A stretch of 9,671 bases of DNA from the NCBI GenBank assembly GCA_934661765.1, contig CAKUJT010000090.1, positions 1-9,671 on the forward strand, given 5' to 3'. The notes under the pieces are model-generated. The model did no database searches. It was not told the DNA's origin and was given only the letters and a program-made list of their open reading frames with translations. A program made the translations under genes and the position numbers. Numbering within the stretch: position 1 is the stretch's first letter; every line of letters starts with the position of its first letter. The DNA is from an uncultured Senegalimassilia sp. (lineage in GTDB: Bacteria; Actinomycetota; Coriobacteriia; Coriobacteriales; Eggerthellaceae). Shown piece after piece: positions 1-7,297 of the stretch.

Positions 1-10
1 GTTGCTAGCC

Positions 11-16
11 ATTATA
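11..16 (-). promoter_or_regulatory. Candidate -10 element for a gene left of the window
   Basis: The minus strand carries a perfect TATAAT box preceded by TGAC, pointing out of the window to the left. It lies downstream of the terminator of the NSS transporter, where the promoter of the next leftward gene would be expected. No good -35 hexamer is visible at 16-18 bp; TCGCAA at 35-40 is the nearest and is weak. A 7-bp GC-rich inverted repeat (27-33 with 44-50) sits just upstream of the box and could be an operator or an unrelated RNA hairpin. The gene it would serve is outside the window. Confidence 0.35.
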
Positions 17-26
17 GTCACGCCGA

Positions 27-50
27 CGGCCCGATTGCGAGGGCGGGCCG
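27..50. repeat. GC-rich inverted repeat, 7-bp arms
   Basis: CGGCCCG at 27-33 is the exact reverse complement of CGGGCCG at 44-50, separated by 10 bases. No T-run follows on either strand, so it is not a standard intrinsic terminator. It lies between the terminator at 102-132 and the candidate -10 box at 11-16, so an operator role for the leftward gene is possible but unproven. Confidence 0.4.
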
Positions 51-101
51 GCAAATAGCGGAGAATGTGGAGAAACGCACGAAGAACAGCGCCTCGGGCA
101 A

Positions 102-132
102 CGAAAAGGACCGCCAGTTCCCCAGCGGTCCT
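102..132 (-). terminator. Rho-independent terminator of the NSS transporter gene
   Basis: Read on the minus strand, an 8-bp perfect stem (AGGACCGC at 107-114 pairing with GCGGTCCT at 125-132) with a 10-nt loop is followed by TTTTCGTT. It begins 32 bases after the stop codon of the transporter. The stem and the position are good; the T-run is short and interrupted. Confidence 0.7.
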
Positions 133-163
133 ACCAGGTGCGATATGCGGTTTTGCAGCCTTA

Positions 164-1570
164 TCAGCCCAGCCCCGCCCATTTCGCGATGATGGGGGCG
201 TAACCCATGGCGAACACGATGAGCATGCCCACAGGGATGACGTAGGTCACGTAGCCGCGCGCCCATCGCGGGAACTTCATGCCGCTGCCCGTGTCGGCCT
301 CCGCCAGGAAGCCTTCCCAGCCCCAGCCGCTTTTACGCGTGCAGAACAGCACCAGCAGCAGGCCGCCCCACGGCAGGATGTTGTTCGACACCAGGAAGTC
401 CTCGATGGCCTGGACGTCGCCGATGCCCGGGACCGTGAAACCCGCCAGCACGTTGAAGCCCAGGACGCACGGCATGCTGAGCACGGCCAGCAACACGCCG
501 TTGACCAGGCACGCCTTCTTGCGCGGCGTCCCCCACTGGTCCATGGTGAAGCTCATGATGTTCTCGAACACGGCGATGACGGTGGAAAGGGCGGCGAACG
601 TCATGAACACGAAGAACAGCACGGCCCACAGCTGGCCGAACGGCATCTCGTTGAACACGCTGGGCAGCGTGATGAACACCAGGCCCGGGCCCGAACCCGG
701 CTCCACGCCGAACGCGAAGCAGGACGGGAAGATGACGAGGCCCGCCATCAGCGCCACGAGCGTATCGAGGCCGGCCACGCGCACCGCCTCGCCCGTGAGC
801 GTGTGGTCCTTGCCGATGTAGCTTCCGAAGATGGACATGCCGCCCATGCCCACCGAAACGGTGAAGAACGCCTGGCCCATGGCGGCGTACACGGCATCGC
901 CGAACGTTGCCAGCTGCTCGGCCAACGTGGCGCCCGCGAACATCTTGCCGAAATCGGGCATCAAATAGAAACGCAGGCCCTCGGCCGCGCCCGGCAGCGT
1001 GACCGCGCGCACGCACAGGGCCACAAGCACCACGAACAGGGCCATCATCATGACCTTCGTCACGCGCTCCACGCCCTTCTGCACGCCGGCGCGCGTGACG
1101 CCCACGCCCACGCCCACGATGATGAGCATGTACACGGCAAGCTGCACCGGATCGGCCAGCAAGCCATTGAAGACGTCTGCCACCTGGGAGCTTTCCAAGC
1201 CCACGAACTCGCCGGAAGCGCTTTTCACCACGAAAGCGAGCATCCAGCCGCCCACGGTGGTGTAGAACATCATGAGCAGATAGTTGCCGGCAAGCGCCAG
1301 CCACTTGAACGCATGCCACTTCGTTCCCGCCGGCTCAAGGACATCGTAGCTGCGCGCGATGGAGCGCTGGCTTGCGCGCCCGGCGGCAAACTCCATGATG
1401 AGCGCCGGAAGCGCGAAGATGGCCAGAAACACCAGGTACATGATCACGAACGCCGCGCCGCCGTACTCGCCCGTGATATAGGGGAAGCGCCACACGTTGC
1501 CCAAGCCGATGGCGCAGCCTGCGCTCACCAGGATGAACCCAAGGCGGGTTCCGAACTTCTCGCGTTCCAT
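164..1570 (-). CDS. Sodium-dependent transporter, NSS (SLC6/SNF) family
   Basis: This is a 468-residue secondary transporter of the neurotransmitter:sodium symporter family, which takes up amino acids or related amines with Na+ across the cytoplasmic membrane. Family hallmarks are visible: NVWRFPY at residues 25-31 (TM1), GQAFFTVS at 232-239 (TM6), and Na+-site candidates Ala20, Asn25 and Thr237 matching LeuT Ala22, Asn27 and Thr254. I count 11 hydrophobic segments, the usual bacterial form without TM12. The TM6-TM7 spacing equals that of LeuT and places Asp269 at LeuT Asn286 and Ala273 at LeuT Glu290. The ATG at 1568-1570 is chosen because GGAGGA (1574-1579) lies just upstream and the LeuT-like N terminus starts there; the much longer open frame upstream is noncoding read-through. 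It stands alone between two terminators. The substrate cannot be told from sequence. Confidence 0.94.
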   Translation of the reverse strand: MEREKFGTRLGFILVSAGCAIGLGNVWRFPYITGEYGGAAFVIMYLVFLAIFALPALIMEFAAGRASQRSIARSYDVLEPAGTKWHAFKWLALAGNYLLMMFYTTVGGWMLAFVVKSASGEFVGLESSQVADVFNGLLADPVQLAVYMLIIVGVGVGVTRAGVQKGVERVTKVMMMALFVVLVALCVRAVTLPGAAEGLRFYLMPDFGKMFAGATLAEQLATFGDAVYAAMGQAFFTVSVGMGGMSIFGSYIGKDHTLTGEAVRVAGLDTLVALMAGLVIFPSCFAFGVEPGSGPGLVFITLPSVFNEMPFGQLWAVLFFVFMTFAALSTVIAVFENIMSFTMDQWGTPRKKACLVNGVLLAVLSMPCVLGFNVLAGFTVPGIGDVQAIEDFLVSNNILPWGGLLLVLFCTRKSGWGWEGFLAEADTGSGMKFPRWARGYVTYVIPVGMLIVFAMGYAPIIAKWAGLG

Positions 1571-1573
1571 TCG

Positions 1574-1579
1574 TCCTCC
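1574..1579 (-). promoter_or_regulatory. Ribosome binding site of the NSS transporter
   Basis: GGAGGA on the minus strand, 3 bases before the ATG (4 bases if only GGAGG is counted). It decides the start within a reading frame that stays open for another 415 codons upstream. Confidence 0.8.
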
Positions 1580-1585
1580 AAACCG

Positions 1586-1599
1586 CGCGCCGCGGCGCG
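1586..1599. repeat. Perfect 14-bp GC palindrome in the transporter leader
   Basis: CGCGCCGCGGCGCG is fully self-complementary and ends 6 bases upstream of the Shine-Dalgarno of the NSS transporter. As DNA it could be an operator. A hairpin in RNA would need a small loop opened at its centre. The function is unknown. Confidence 0.5.
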
Positions 1600-1607
1600 T
1601 GTAACGC

Positions 1608-1639
1608 AAAAAACGCCCGGCGTAGCGATACGCCGGGCG
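1608..1639 (-). terminator. Strong rho-independent terminator after the ABC exporter gene
   Basis: On the minus strand, an 11-bp perfect stem (CGCCCGGCGTA at 1614-1624 with TACGCCGGGCG at 1629-1639) closes a 4-nt loop and is followed directly by TTTTTTG. It starts 71 bases after the ABC stop codon and ends 38 bases before the start of the downstream transporter gene. It therefore separates the two transcription units, unless the transporter promoter lies upstream of it. Confidence 0.92.
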
Positions 1640-1657
1640 CTCACAATCAACCCTTGC

Positions 1658-1663
1658 AGTGTA
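1658..1663 (-). promoter_or_regulatory. Candidate -10 element for the NSS transporter
   Basis: TACACT on the minus strand in the sequence GCTACACTGC, located between the ABC stop codon and the terminator hairpin. The 38 bases between the terminator and the transporter start hold no recognisable -35/-10 pair, so this is the best nearby candidate. The -35 region is weak (TGGCGG at 17-bp spacing). If it is real, the transporter mRNA must pass the terminator. Confidence 0.3.
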
Positions 1664-1710
1664 GCGGAAAGCGGGGCCTGCCGCCAGAAACGTTACCGAA
1701 CGCGGTCGTC

Positions 1711-4700
1711 TTATTCCGACCGCAGGGCCTCGACCGGGTCCTTTCGGCTGGCGGCGCTTGAGGGAATCAAACCCGCCAAGAACGTAAGGAGCACGCTGAT
1801 GCCCACAAGCACCACCGCCGCCTGCCAGGGAAGGATGGCCACATTGCGGACGTCGAACAGCGAGTACACGATGGCGTTGGCGGGTATGCAGGCCAGCGCG
1901 GTCAACCCGATGCCGATGACGCCGGCCGTGAAGCCCACGATGATGGTCTCGGCGTTGAACACGCGGCTGATGTCGCCTTTGCTGGCGCCGATGGAGCGCA
2001 GGATGCCGATCTCCTTCTTGCGCTCGAGCACGCTGATATAGGTGATCACGCCGATCATGATGGAGCTGACCACCAACGAGATGGCCACGAACGCCACCAG
2101 CACGTAGCTGATCATGTTCACGATGGTGGTGACCGAGCTCATCAGCGCACCCACGATGTCGGTGTAGCTGACCACCTTGCCCTCTTCGCCGTTGGCCTCC
2201 ATGCGGTCGTTGTAGGCGTCGAGGATGTCGATGACGCTTTGCTTGCTGGGGAAATCCTTCGGGTAGATGTCGATGCTGGCGGGCTTGGCGTAATCCGCCC
2301 AGCCGAGCTTCTTCATGTTGTTGTCGTAGCTGGACTGCTCGGTGGACATGAGGCTTGCCATGAGCTCGGCAAGCTCGTTCTCGTCCATGTTCATCTGGAA
2401 GGCGTCGGCGAACGCGGACTGGTCGATGCCCATAGCGCTGGACATGTTGCCGGCAAGCCTGGTCATATACGAGTTCATCGCAGCGGACACCTGCTGTTGC
2501 ATCGCACCTGCGAACTGGGTCATCACCTGCGACATGGCGCTTTGCATGTACGTTTGCACGGCGGCACCGAGCTGCGTTTGCAGCTGCGAGGAGATCGCCT
2601 GCGCCAACGCCGGGAGCAGCTGTTGCTGAATCTGCTGGCCGATCTGCTGCGAAAGCTGGTCGCGCAGCTGCTGCTCGATCTGGCTTGACATGCCGCTGAA
2701 GTCGATGGAGCCGGCGATGACTTGCTGCATGGCCGCCTGCGTGGCGGGGTCGGCCAGATACGCCGCCACCGCCGCATCGACGCTGCCCGCATATTCCGGA
2801 TGCGCCGCCAGCCATGCAGGGTAGCCTTGCACGATGCCCATGACGCCGGCGGTGAGCACGTCGGTTTTGATGGTGGGCTGCACGCCGTCGAAGCTGATGT
2901 CAAGCCCGCTGAAATCAAGGCTCAGCTTGCTGACGTCGATGGCGCTCGGATCGACGCTGATGGACGACGCATCGAAGGCAGGCAAGCTGGAAAGGTCCAG
3001 GTTCATGCCCGACAGATCCATGCTGGCGCCCAGATCGGCGCCCTGCAGCCCCGCGGTCAGCGCGCTTTGATCGAACGTGAAGGCGCTCTGCAGCTTCTGC
3101 CCGTCGACGGTGAACAGGCTGGACATGTCGAAGGCGTTGCCGTTTTTCTGATCGTTTTCCTCATCGGCGAACGACTTGCCCGTAATCACGTTCGTTGCCG
3201 GGTTCGCCTTCTGGTCCTGCACGATCTGGGTGTTCCCCGCCTGGTCGATCAGGTGGTTCACCAGGCTGGAGGGGTAGTACAGCCCCGTTTGCAAGGAGGT
3301 GATCTTCGCGCCCTCCTTCGGCTTCACGACGCCCGCGATTTTCAGCGTTTCCCCGTTGTCCACCAGGTTCCTCATGTAGGCATCGTCGCCGGATTTGTCC
3401 TTCCACACGCCGTATTCGTCATCACGCTGATAGAAATCGGCGGCGTTCACCAGCTTGAAAGTGACGCCCATCAGGTCGTCGTAGGAAAACGACAGGCTAT
3501 CGCTCGGCGCATTGACGGCTTCCTCGTTGGCGAAGGCGCGCACCATGCTCTCGAGCTCGGCATGATCGCGCAGACCCATGGAGTAGAGCATGAAATCGCT
3601 CACGCTGCCGCCCGGCGTGAGCACCAGCACGACCTCGTTGTAGCTTTCAGGCCAATGACCTGCCATAACGTCATATTGACCCTCGACCATGCCCATATTG
3701 TCGGGCAGCTTGTAGAAGATGTTGGTGCTCATCATCGACGACATGATGCCGTTCGAAGCTGTAGAGGAGCCCAGACCGATGCTGGCGAACGACTTGTCCG
3801 GGTTCACCTGATGCACGGTGCCGGATGTATCGGAGCTGAAGATCTGCGGCGTAACGTTGTACCCGTACTCGATGGAGCTCACGTACGGCTCCACGCCCGA
3901 TTCGCCCGAATCGAAGTACTCCTTCAGCGACGCCAGATCGTTGCTGCCGATGCTGTCGAACGTGCTCGCGATCATCTTCGATTCGTGCACGGGCTTGTCC
4001 GAATCGCCATCGGACGCGTCGTCCTGGGCCTTCTCCGACGATGAACCTTCCGCGCTACTGCCCAGCCCCATCATGCTGGTCATGTCGAACCCCTGGTCCT
4101 GGATCTGCAGCGGGTATTCGGAAAGCGTCTCCTCTTCCACATTGGCGATGTAGCTGTTCACGCCGTTTGCCAGCGACAAGATGGCAGCGATGCCGATGAT
4201 GCCGATGCTTCCCGCGAACGCCGTCATAAGCGTGCGGCCCTTCTTCGTAAGCAGGTTCTTAAACGACAGGGAAAGCGCCGTAAGGAACGACATGCTGGTG
4301 CGACGGGCCTGCTTGGCGGCGCGGCGCGGGGCGTTCTCAGCCGCCGGGTCGAACAGACGGGTGTCGTCGCGGATGACGCCATCGGCCAAGGTGACGATGC
4401 GCGTGGCGTAGCGCTGCGCCAGCTCGGGATTGTGCGTGACCATGATGACCAGGCGGTCGTCGGCGATTTCGGTGAGCAGGTCCATGATCTGCACGCTGGT
4501 CTTGGAGTCGAGCGCGCCCGTAGGCTCGTCGGCCAGCAGGATCTCGGGGTCGTTGATGAGCGCACGGGCTATGGCGACGCGCTGCATCTGACCGCCGGAA
4601 AGCTGGCTAGGCTTCTTGTTGACATGCTCGGCAAGCCCCACGCGGCCGAGCGCCTCGATGGCGCGCTGACGGCGCTCGGCGCGGGACACGCCGGAAAGCG

Positions 4701-5025
4701 TGAGGGCAAGCTCGACGTTTTCCAGAATGGTCTGGTGCGGGATAAGGTTGTAGGCTTGGAACACGAAGCCGATGCGGTTGTTGCGGTACGCGTCCCAATC
4801 GCGGTCCTTGTACTCGCTTGTGGACACGCCGTCGATGAGCAGGTTGCCGTCGTCATAATGGTCAAGGCCGCCGATGATGTTGAGCATGGTGGTCTTGCCC
4901 GAGCCCGAAGGCCCCAGCACCGCCACGAACTCGTTGTCGCGGAAGGCCACCGACACATGGTCGAGCGCGGTTTGCGTGAAGTCCGCGGTGGTGTAGGACT
5001 TGCACACGTTTATCAGTTGCAGCAT
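1711..5025 (-). CDS. MacB-like ABC transporter, ATPase-permease fusion with giant extracytoplasmic insert
   Basis: This 1104-residue protein joins an ABC ATPase (about 1-230) to a MacB/FtsX-type permease. ATPase motifs are intact: Walker A GPSGSGKTT 38-46, Q-loop Gln90, signature LSGGQ 142-146, Walker B ending in D166-E167, and His198. TM1 is at about 269-287 and TM2-4 at about 971-997, 1026-1050 and 1066-1087. The C-terminal IGILRSIGAS and DPVEALRSE motifs are typical of the permease family. The extracytoplasmic part of roughly 680 residues greatly exceeds that of MacB (whole protein about 650). It includes an acidic Ser/Asp-rich stretch after TM1, degenerate Leu/Asp/Ser repeats at about 666-713, and a Gln-rich helical segment at about 779-866. 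Such proteins use ATP to drive extracytoplasmic conformational work, such as export of peptides, lipids or drugs. The substrate is unknown. An upstream in-frame TTG (5050-5052) is disfavoured because the ATG has a Shine-Dalgarno. Confidence 0.94.
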   Translation of the reverse strand: MLQLINVCKSYTTADFTQTALDHVSVAFRDNEFVAVLGPSGSGKTTMLNIIGGLDHYDDGNLLIDGVSTSEYKDRDWDAYRNNRIGFVFQAYNLIPHQTILENVELALTLSGVSRAERRQRAIEALGRVGLAEHVNKKPSQLSGGQMQRVAIARALINDPEILLADEPTGALDSKTSVQIMDLLTEIADDRLVIMVTHNPELAQRYATRIVTLADGVIRDDTRLFDPAAENAPRRAAKQARRTSMSFLTALSLSFKNLLTKKGRTLMTAFAGSIGIIGIAAILSLANGVNSYIANVEEETLSEYPLQIQDQGFDMTSMMGLGSSAEGSSSEKAQDDASDGDSDKPVHESKMIASTFDSIGSNDLASLKEYFDSGESGVEPYVSSIEYGYNVTPQIFSSDTSGTVHQVNPDKSFASIGLGSSTASNGIMSSMMSTNIFYKLPDNMGMVEGQYDVMAGHWPESYNEVVLVLTPGGSVSDFMLYSMGLRDHAELESMVRAFANEEAVNAPSDSLSFSYDDLMGVTFKLVNAADFYQRDDEYGVWKDKSGDDAYMRNLVDNGETLKIAGVVKPKEGAKITSLQTGLYYPSSLVNHLIDQAGNTQIVQDQKANPATNVITGKSFADEENDQKNGNAFDMSSLFTVDGQKLQSAFTFDQSALTAGLQGADLGASMDLSGMNLDLSSLPAFDASSISVDPSAIDVSKLSLDFSGLDISFDGVQPTIKTDVLTAGVMGIVQGYPAWLAAHPEYAGSVDAAVAAYLADPATQAAMQQVIAGSIDFSGMSSQIEQQLRDQLSQQIGQQIQQQLLPALAQAISSQLQTQLGAAVQTYMQSAMSQVMTQFAGAMQQQVSAAMNSYMTRLAGNMSSAMGIDQSAFADAFQMNMDENELAELMASLMSTEQSSYDNNMKKLGWADYAKPASIDIYPKDFPSKQSVIDILDAYNDRMEANGEEGKVVSYTDIVGALMSSVTTIVNMISYVLVAFVAISLVVSSIMIGVITYISVLERKKEIGILRSIGASKGDISRVFNAETIIVGFTAGVIGIGLTALACIPANAIVYSLFDVRNVAILPWQAAVVLVGISVLLTFLAGLIPSSAASRKDPVEALRSE

Positions 5026-5030
5026 GCAGC

Positions 5031-5037
5031 CGCCTTT
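5031..5037 (-). promoter_or_regulatory. Ribosome binding site deciding the ABC start
   Basis: AAAGGCG on the minus strand ends 5 bases before the ATG at 5023-5025. It sits inside the extra codons that would be added by starting at the upstream TTG, which itself has no comparable site. Confidence 0.6.
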
Positions 5038-5060
5038 CGAATTTGAAGACAATCGCTATG

Positions 5061-5066
5061 ATTATC
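5061..5066 (-). promoter_or_regulatory. Candidate -10 element for the ABC exporter gene
   Basis: GATAAT on the minus strand, 36 bases upstream of the ATG, in the only gap before the gene. The -35 region is G-rich with no clear TTGACA, and a 10-bp palindrome (5094-5103) lies where a regulator could bind. Transcription from the serine hydrolase operon upstream is an alternative source, because I see no terminator in this gap. Confidence 0.4.
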
Positions 5067-5093
5067 CCCCGCCGCACGCCCCGTCCGCCCCGC

Positions 5094-5103
5094 TTTCGCG
5101 AAA
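5094..5103. repeat. 10-bp palindrome upstream of the ABC gene
   Basis: TTTCGCGAAA is perfectly self-complementary and sits about 27 bp upstream of the candidate -10 box, close to the -35 position. It is a possible operator; its short length means chance is not excluded. Confidence 0.35.
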
Positions 5104-5135
5104 TGCGTGGAATCCGTTACCTTCGGGCGCGCGAT

Positions 5136-6089
5136 TTATTCGATTGCGGCGTCTGCCGCTTGTGCGACATCGACCATGCAAGCCTGCGCCTGCGACTTTT
5201 CGGCATCGCCGGAAAGCACCACCATCACATAGGGATTCCGGTCGAGCACAATGCCCCCATCGTTGAAGACGCCATCGAGCGTACCCGTCTTGTGAGCGAA
5301 AACGCTGCCCGCCGGCAACCCTTTGAGCAACCCAGCGTCATCATGCTGACCTTTCAGCAAGTCAAGGGCGAACTCGCTCATGTCCGAGCTCACCAGCTTT
5401 CCCTGGTAGATCTGCTGAAGCATATGCGCAACGTCGTTCGCCGATGTGTAGTTCTCATCACCCGCAGCAAAATCCATCATACGGCGGTTGAGAGCGGTCT
5501 GCGTGAGGCCGATTTCGCTCGCGTACTCGTTCACCGCCGACATGCCGACCGCGTCGATAATCAGATTAGTGGCGATATTGTCGCTATCTTGAATCATGTA
5601 AGCGGCAAGCTGGCGATACGTATACGACCCTCCAGCGCCCGACGCCTGGATAACGCCCGTGCCTCCCACTATGTCCGACGGGCCCACGGTTACCGAATCA
5701 TCAAGCGATAGCGCCCCGGATTGAGCCTGATCAAGCAAAGCCCCCAATATCGCCAGCTTGATGACGCTGGCGGAAACGAAGGGTTTGTCACCGTTCACGT
5801 CAACCGACCACGATCCATCAGCCGATGCGCATGCGACGGCATAAGTCCCCGCATGGGCTCCTGCGGCCTGCTCCAGCGCATCCCGCAAGCCCTCGGACGC
5901 CGAAGCAGACACCGAAGCTTCGCTGCCCTGAACGTCATCGACGCAGTCGACAAGCGCCTCAACATCGGAGGCACCAGTCGCCTCTCCTTGTTTCTCCTGG
6001 CCGGAAGCACACCCGACAAGCAAACACGGCACGATCAGCACCGCCATCGCCGCCGCCCAGGCGCCTTTCACCCGCACTGGCGCGCCCAT
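5136..6089 (-). CDS. Lipoprotein serine hydrolase, class A beta-lactamase/PBP-like fold
   Basis: A 317-residue secreted lipoprotein. The N terminus has a basic start, a hydrophobic stretch and lipobox LVGC with Cys27 as the predicted lipidated residue, so the domain sits outside on the membrane. The penicillin-recognising motifs are all present: S108-V-I-K111, S169-D170-N171 and K267-T268-G269-T270. By eye, T198-A-L-N-R202 aligns with TEM-1 T-R-L-D-R164, which places Met204 at the Glu166 position and Ala208 at Asn170, so the class A deacylation pair appears missing. It may acylate like a PBP, act on another substrate, or be a weak beta-lactamase. The ATG at 6087-6089 is chosen because it gives the signal peptide; the frame upstream belongs to the overlapping gene. 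Its start shares one base with the stop of the zinc-ribbon/DUF6273 gene (TGATG) and has no Shine-Dalgarno of its own, so translation is probably coupled. Confidence 0.88.
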   Translation of the reverse strand: MGAPVRVKGAWAAAMAVLIVPCLLVGCASGQEKQGEATGASDVEALVDCVDDVQGSEASVSASASEGLRDALEQAAGAHAGTYAVACASADGSWSVDVNGDKPFVSASVIKLAILGALLDQAQSGALSLDDSVTVGPSDIVGGTGVIQASGAGGSYTYRQLAAYMIQDSDNIATNLIIDAVGMSAVNEYASEIGLTQTALNRRMMDFAAGDENYTSANDVAHMLQQIYQGKLVSSDMSEFALDLLKGQHDDAGLLKGLPAGSVFAHKTGTLDGVFNDGGIVLDRNPYVMVVLSGDAEKSQAQACMVDVAQAADAAIE

Positions 6090-7291
6090 CACAAGCAGAA
6101 CCCGAACACGACGCCTTCCGCGGTGGAGGCATAGCCGCCGTTGTCCACTTCCGGACCCATATCCCCAAACGACGTTGCAACGTTGGGGGCCGAAGAGCGC
6201 ATCCACCATACGCCGGGATCGCTCGACCCGGCAATGCTGCGGTCAAGCGAAGTGTGCCCCTGCTCGCCAGCAACGCCTTGCTGCTTGAACCAAGCGTATT
6301 GCGACCCCTCCTTGTTATCCACCGTGTCGATATAGCTTTGATCCGACCCCTTGTTCCACGCAATGGGGCCAAGGCATTCCACCCAAGAGAACAGCCATAC
6401 GCTGTCCTGCGTCTCGGTAACGCTTGCGGGCGAAGTGGTCTTACCGGCATTGTTCGACAGCTTGCTCACCGCCACCACGCCAGAACGCATCTCGTCCGGA
6501 AACGACTGCAGCACTTCCCCGTTCAGCCAAGCGCGCATACCCGACGACTTCCAGCCACCGGAGTTCGAAGCCGTGGGATTCATAGGATGTTCGGCGAAAA
6601 TACCCGCGGTCATGAACGTGAACGCTGCGTTTCGCCCGCTCGATCCCTTGTCTTTGAACACATCGACGATGAACACGTCCACGTTTCCCATAGATGTCTG
6701 CAGCGTCTTCGCTTCGCCGGTAAACGAACCGTCCGGCTTCACGAGGTTGTAGCTTGCCGCCATCTTCACGGCATCGTCGCGATTTTTCGCCGTGCGCTCG
6801 ATTTCCGCAGCGATATTCGAAAGGTCAGCCCACGAATACTCGGAGATGCCGCTTTTCACCTGCACTTGCTGGGAGACGGCGTTTTCCGTGGCGGATTCCT
6901 GCGCCCCGTCGGATTGCTGCTGGGCCTGTTGATCAGCCTGCTGCTGGCTTGTCGTCTCGCTAGACGAGCCACCAAGCGCTCCAACGATGCGGGGCACAGC
7001 GAACACGGCTACCGCGATGACGAGAACCGCGCATACCGCCGCAACGGTCGCAACCTGCGGGGAGATGCCCCTACTCCGAGAGGCGGCTCCTTGCGCCATC
7101 GCCGGGCGAAACCCCCGATTGCCCTCAACATCCTGCGACGGCGATGCCTGCACGGAGACGGTATCCCCCGCTTGCCGGTCCGAGACATCGCCAGCATACG
7201 ACGCAGGCTCTTCATCAAGAACCGGTGCCCCGCAGAACTCGCAGAACCTGGCATCATCCTCAATCGGCTTTCCGCAATTCGCGCAGAACAT
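6089..7291 (-). CDS. Zinc-ribbon, single-TM protein with DUF6273 ectodomain
   Basis: This 400-residue protein starts with a four-cysteine zinc ribbon (C3-x2-C6 and C17-x2-C20), followed by a polar linker, one membrane helix at about 79-100, a Gln/Ser-rich linker at about 107-147, and an extracytoplasmic C-terminal domain. The C-terminal half has the look of DUF6273: GGWKSSGMRAWLNGEVL, then VWLFSWVE, and WWMRSS near the end. The predicted topology is ribbon inside and DUF6273 outside. DUF6273 has no established activity that I know of; the fold is often linked to surface or carbohydrate-related proteins. The ATG at 7289-7291 has AGGGGG six bases upstream. A longer start at 7354 adds a Cys-rich peptide without a ribosome site and falls within the candidate -10 box, so it is rejected. 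It is first in a two-gene operon with the serine hydrolase. Confidence 0.85.
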   Translation of the reverse strand: MFCANCGKPIEDDARFCEFCGAPVLDEEPASYAGDVSDRQAGDTVSVQASPSQDVEGNRGFRPAMAQGAASRSRGISPQVATVAAVCAVLVIAVAVFAVPRIVGALGGSSSETTSQQQADQQAQQQSDGAQESATENAVSQQVQVKSGISEYSWADLSNIAAEIERTAKNRDDAVKMAASYNLVKPDGSFTGEAKTLQTSMGNVDVFIVDVFKDKGSSGRNAAFTFMTAGIFAEHPMNPTASNSGGWKSSGMRAWLNGEVLQSFPDEMRSGVVAVSKLSNNAGKTTSPASVTETQDSVWLFSWVECLGPIAWNKGSDQSYIDTVDNKEGSQYAWFKQQGVAGEQGHTSLDRSIAGSSDPGVWWMRSSAPNVATSFGDMGPEVDNGGYASTAEGVVFGFCL

Positions 7292-7297
7292 AGCGCA

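Noticed and set aside
65..2041. Long open frame of 658 codons on the plus strand
   Set aside because: Its translation is very rich in His, Arg, Ala and Glu with no domain, typical of the antisense frame of high-GC genes. The minus strand here carries the clearly recognisable NSS and ABC proteins.
1571..2815. Upstream extension of the NSS transporter frame by 415 codons
   Set aside because: It overlaps the ABC gene in another frame, has Arg/His-rich low-quality translation, and the ATG at 1570 has a Shine-Dalgarno and the family N terminus.
2722..4044. 440-codon open frame on the plus strand opposite the ABC gene
   Set aside because: It has no start signal or domain and lies antisense to a long, well-supported coding sequence.
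5136..6089. Acquired beta-lactam resistance gene
   Set aside because: The hydrolase has no mobile element nearby, sits in an operon with a housekeeping-like envelope protein, and appears to lack Glu166; resistance is not supported by the sequence.
6090..6209. Start of the serine hydrolase at 6209, adding 40 residues
   Set aside because: This would place an Arg-rich stretch ahead of the signal peptide and overlap the upstream gene by 121 bp. The ATG at 6089 gives a normal lipoprotein signal and a TGATG junction.
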